DNA of 64,000 nt from Bacteroides_E sp964528875. GTDB taxonomy: Bacteria > Bacteroidota > Bacteroidia > Bacteroidales > Bacteroidaceae. The position numbers and the translations under genes were made by a program. Shown piece by piece: positions 63,423 to 64,000 of this stretch (positions within the stretch are counted from its first letter, which is position 1; each line of letters starts with the position of its first letter). Where the stretch lies: assembly GCA_964528875.1 (NCBI GenBank), contig CAZGUI010000004.1, positions 18,925 to 82,924 on the forward strand, in the 5' to 3' direction. The notes beneath the pieces are model-generated. The model made no database searches and was not told the DNA's origin. It saw only the letters and a list, made by a program, of their open reading frames with translations.

Positions 63423-63684
63423 TCATAAAGATGTTCTTTCGTGGATTTCAAAGATTAAGAGATCATTTAAAAGCGTTTTATTTATAATGTTATGGAAATC
63501 ATTTTACATATTAGTTTAATTAATAAAAAAATAAAGCAGACAATCGGTATAGTAACCTTATAAATCAACAATTAAAGATTGATTTAGTTTTTATTTTAAC
63601 AACTAGCTACAATTAGTTTTTATTTATAATAAAGAAAATATTAAACTGCCCTAGAAAAGATACAACTGTACTTTCTAAAAAACT

Positions 63685-63724
63685 CACTCGGTCTAGGACC
63701 GATGAGTGTTGGGTCTAAAACCTA
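63685..63724. repeat. Pair of GGTCTAGGACC-type palindromes
   Basis: TCGGTCTAGGACCGA (63688-63702), with arms extended imperfectly by ACTC/GAGT flanks, is followed by TGGGTCTAAAACCTA (63710-63724). The pair reproduces the third and fourth units of the 14854-14934 cluster. Confidence 0.85.
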
Positions 63725-63877
63725 TGAAATGGACGATGGAATTCTCGCCGACAGACTGTTAATTTTATGTGTTAAGAGAGATAGGGTTATATTTAGAGCT
63801 TCTAGTTTATGATAGTGTTCAAAGACATAATGCTTAATGACTTAATATAAGTAGGGACATTCAGTAATTAAATAATT

Positions 63878-63916
63878 AAACCCAACTAACTCTTAGTGAG
63901 TTAGTTGGGTTTTTTG
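63878..63916. terminator. Strong hairpin terminator without an adjacent plus-strand gene
   Basis: A perfect 15-bp stem pairs 63878-63892 with 63898-63912 around a 5-nt loop, followed by TTTTG (TTTTTT including arm bases). A-rich flanks on the left mean it could also serve a minus-strand gene to the right of the window. Confidence 0.8.
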
Positions 63917-64000
63917 TATCTTTAATAAAAACCCCCAACATACGGTGAGAGCTTTGAATAATAGGTCTGCTTCCATTTGAGATAATAAATTCTATATTTA

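Larger units (their letters stand above)
63423..64000. other. Intergenic region right of the pectin locus
   Basis: No gene is supported here. The stretch contains the repeat cluster at 63685-63724 and a strong hairpin at 63878-63916, followed by A+T-rich DNA to the edge. A short non-coding transcript ending at the hairpin cannot be excluded. Confidence 0.4.

Overview
The window is a 64 kb piece of a low-G+C Bacteroidales chromosome, most likely Bacteroides or a close relative. The signs are a 286-residue primary sigma factor of the Bacteroidetes type, promoters with a TAnnTTTG -7 element, a SusC/SusD utilisation locus driven by an ECF sigma factor and FecR, NigD-, DUF4348- and DUF3078-type envelope proteins, an rseC-rnfBCDGEA operon and a pyrophosphate-dependent phosphofructokinase. 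No rRNA, tRNA, CRISPR array, prophage or intact insertion sequence was recognised.

Layout. 1-2433: a truncated envelope protein with its ECF sigma factor, then a NigD-like lipoprotein. 2590-7291: holA and amn, an orphan PD-(D/E)xK (HsdR_N-like) protein, a hexapeptide acetyltransferase and two L,D-transpeptidases. 7292-7981: a gene-free stretch holding coding-like debris. 7982-14620: an anchored hypothetical, a PhnP-like hydrolase, murB, a DUF4348 lipoprotein, ispE and galE. 15016-22030: a nine-gene minus-strand operon built on LemA, DUF3137, DUF1266 and a cytoplasmic trypsin-like protease with a zinc ribbon. A perfect FNR-type palindrome lies upstream of it and a Crp/Fnr-type regulator is next door. 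23400-28968: the Rnf operon. 29319-40758: a DUF3078 protein, pyrG, yidC, a zinc-ribbon protein, mutS2, sdaA and mgtE. 41328-52673: a C11 peptidase with a small exported partner, rpoD, degP, an 11-mer-repeat lipoprotein, a GH25 protein, PPi-PFK, an acyltransferase, a nitrilase, dinB and a small exported basic protein. 52878-63351: a pectin-type polysaccharide utilisation locus (PL1 lyase, DUF5123-type lipoprotein, SusD, SusC, FecR, ECF sigma).

Three observations stand out. First, the CTP synthase gene encodes glycine (GGC, 32185-32187) where the glutaminase nucleophile cysteine of the GICLGMQ motif belongs, so the enzyme is predicted to be ammonia-dependent unless this is a base error. Second, the LemA/DUF3137/DUF1266/protease operon looks like a coherent multi-component system of unknown function, with a class II-like FNR-type site about 41 bp upstream of a predicted start point; the neighbouring regulator carries the E..SR recognition residues that read TTGAT in FNR. 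Third, a dispersed family of 15-bp palindromes (TCGGTCTAGGACCGA) occurs as clusters in four intergenic regions. Two of these clusters share the same composite arrangement in opposite orientation, so the family behaves like REP/BIME elements.
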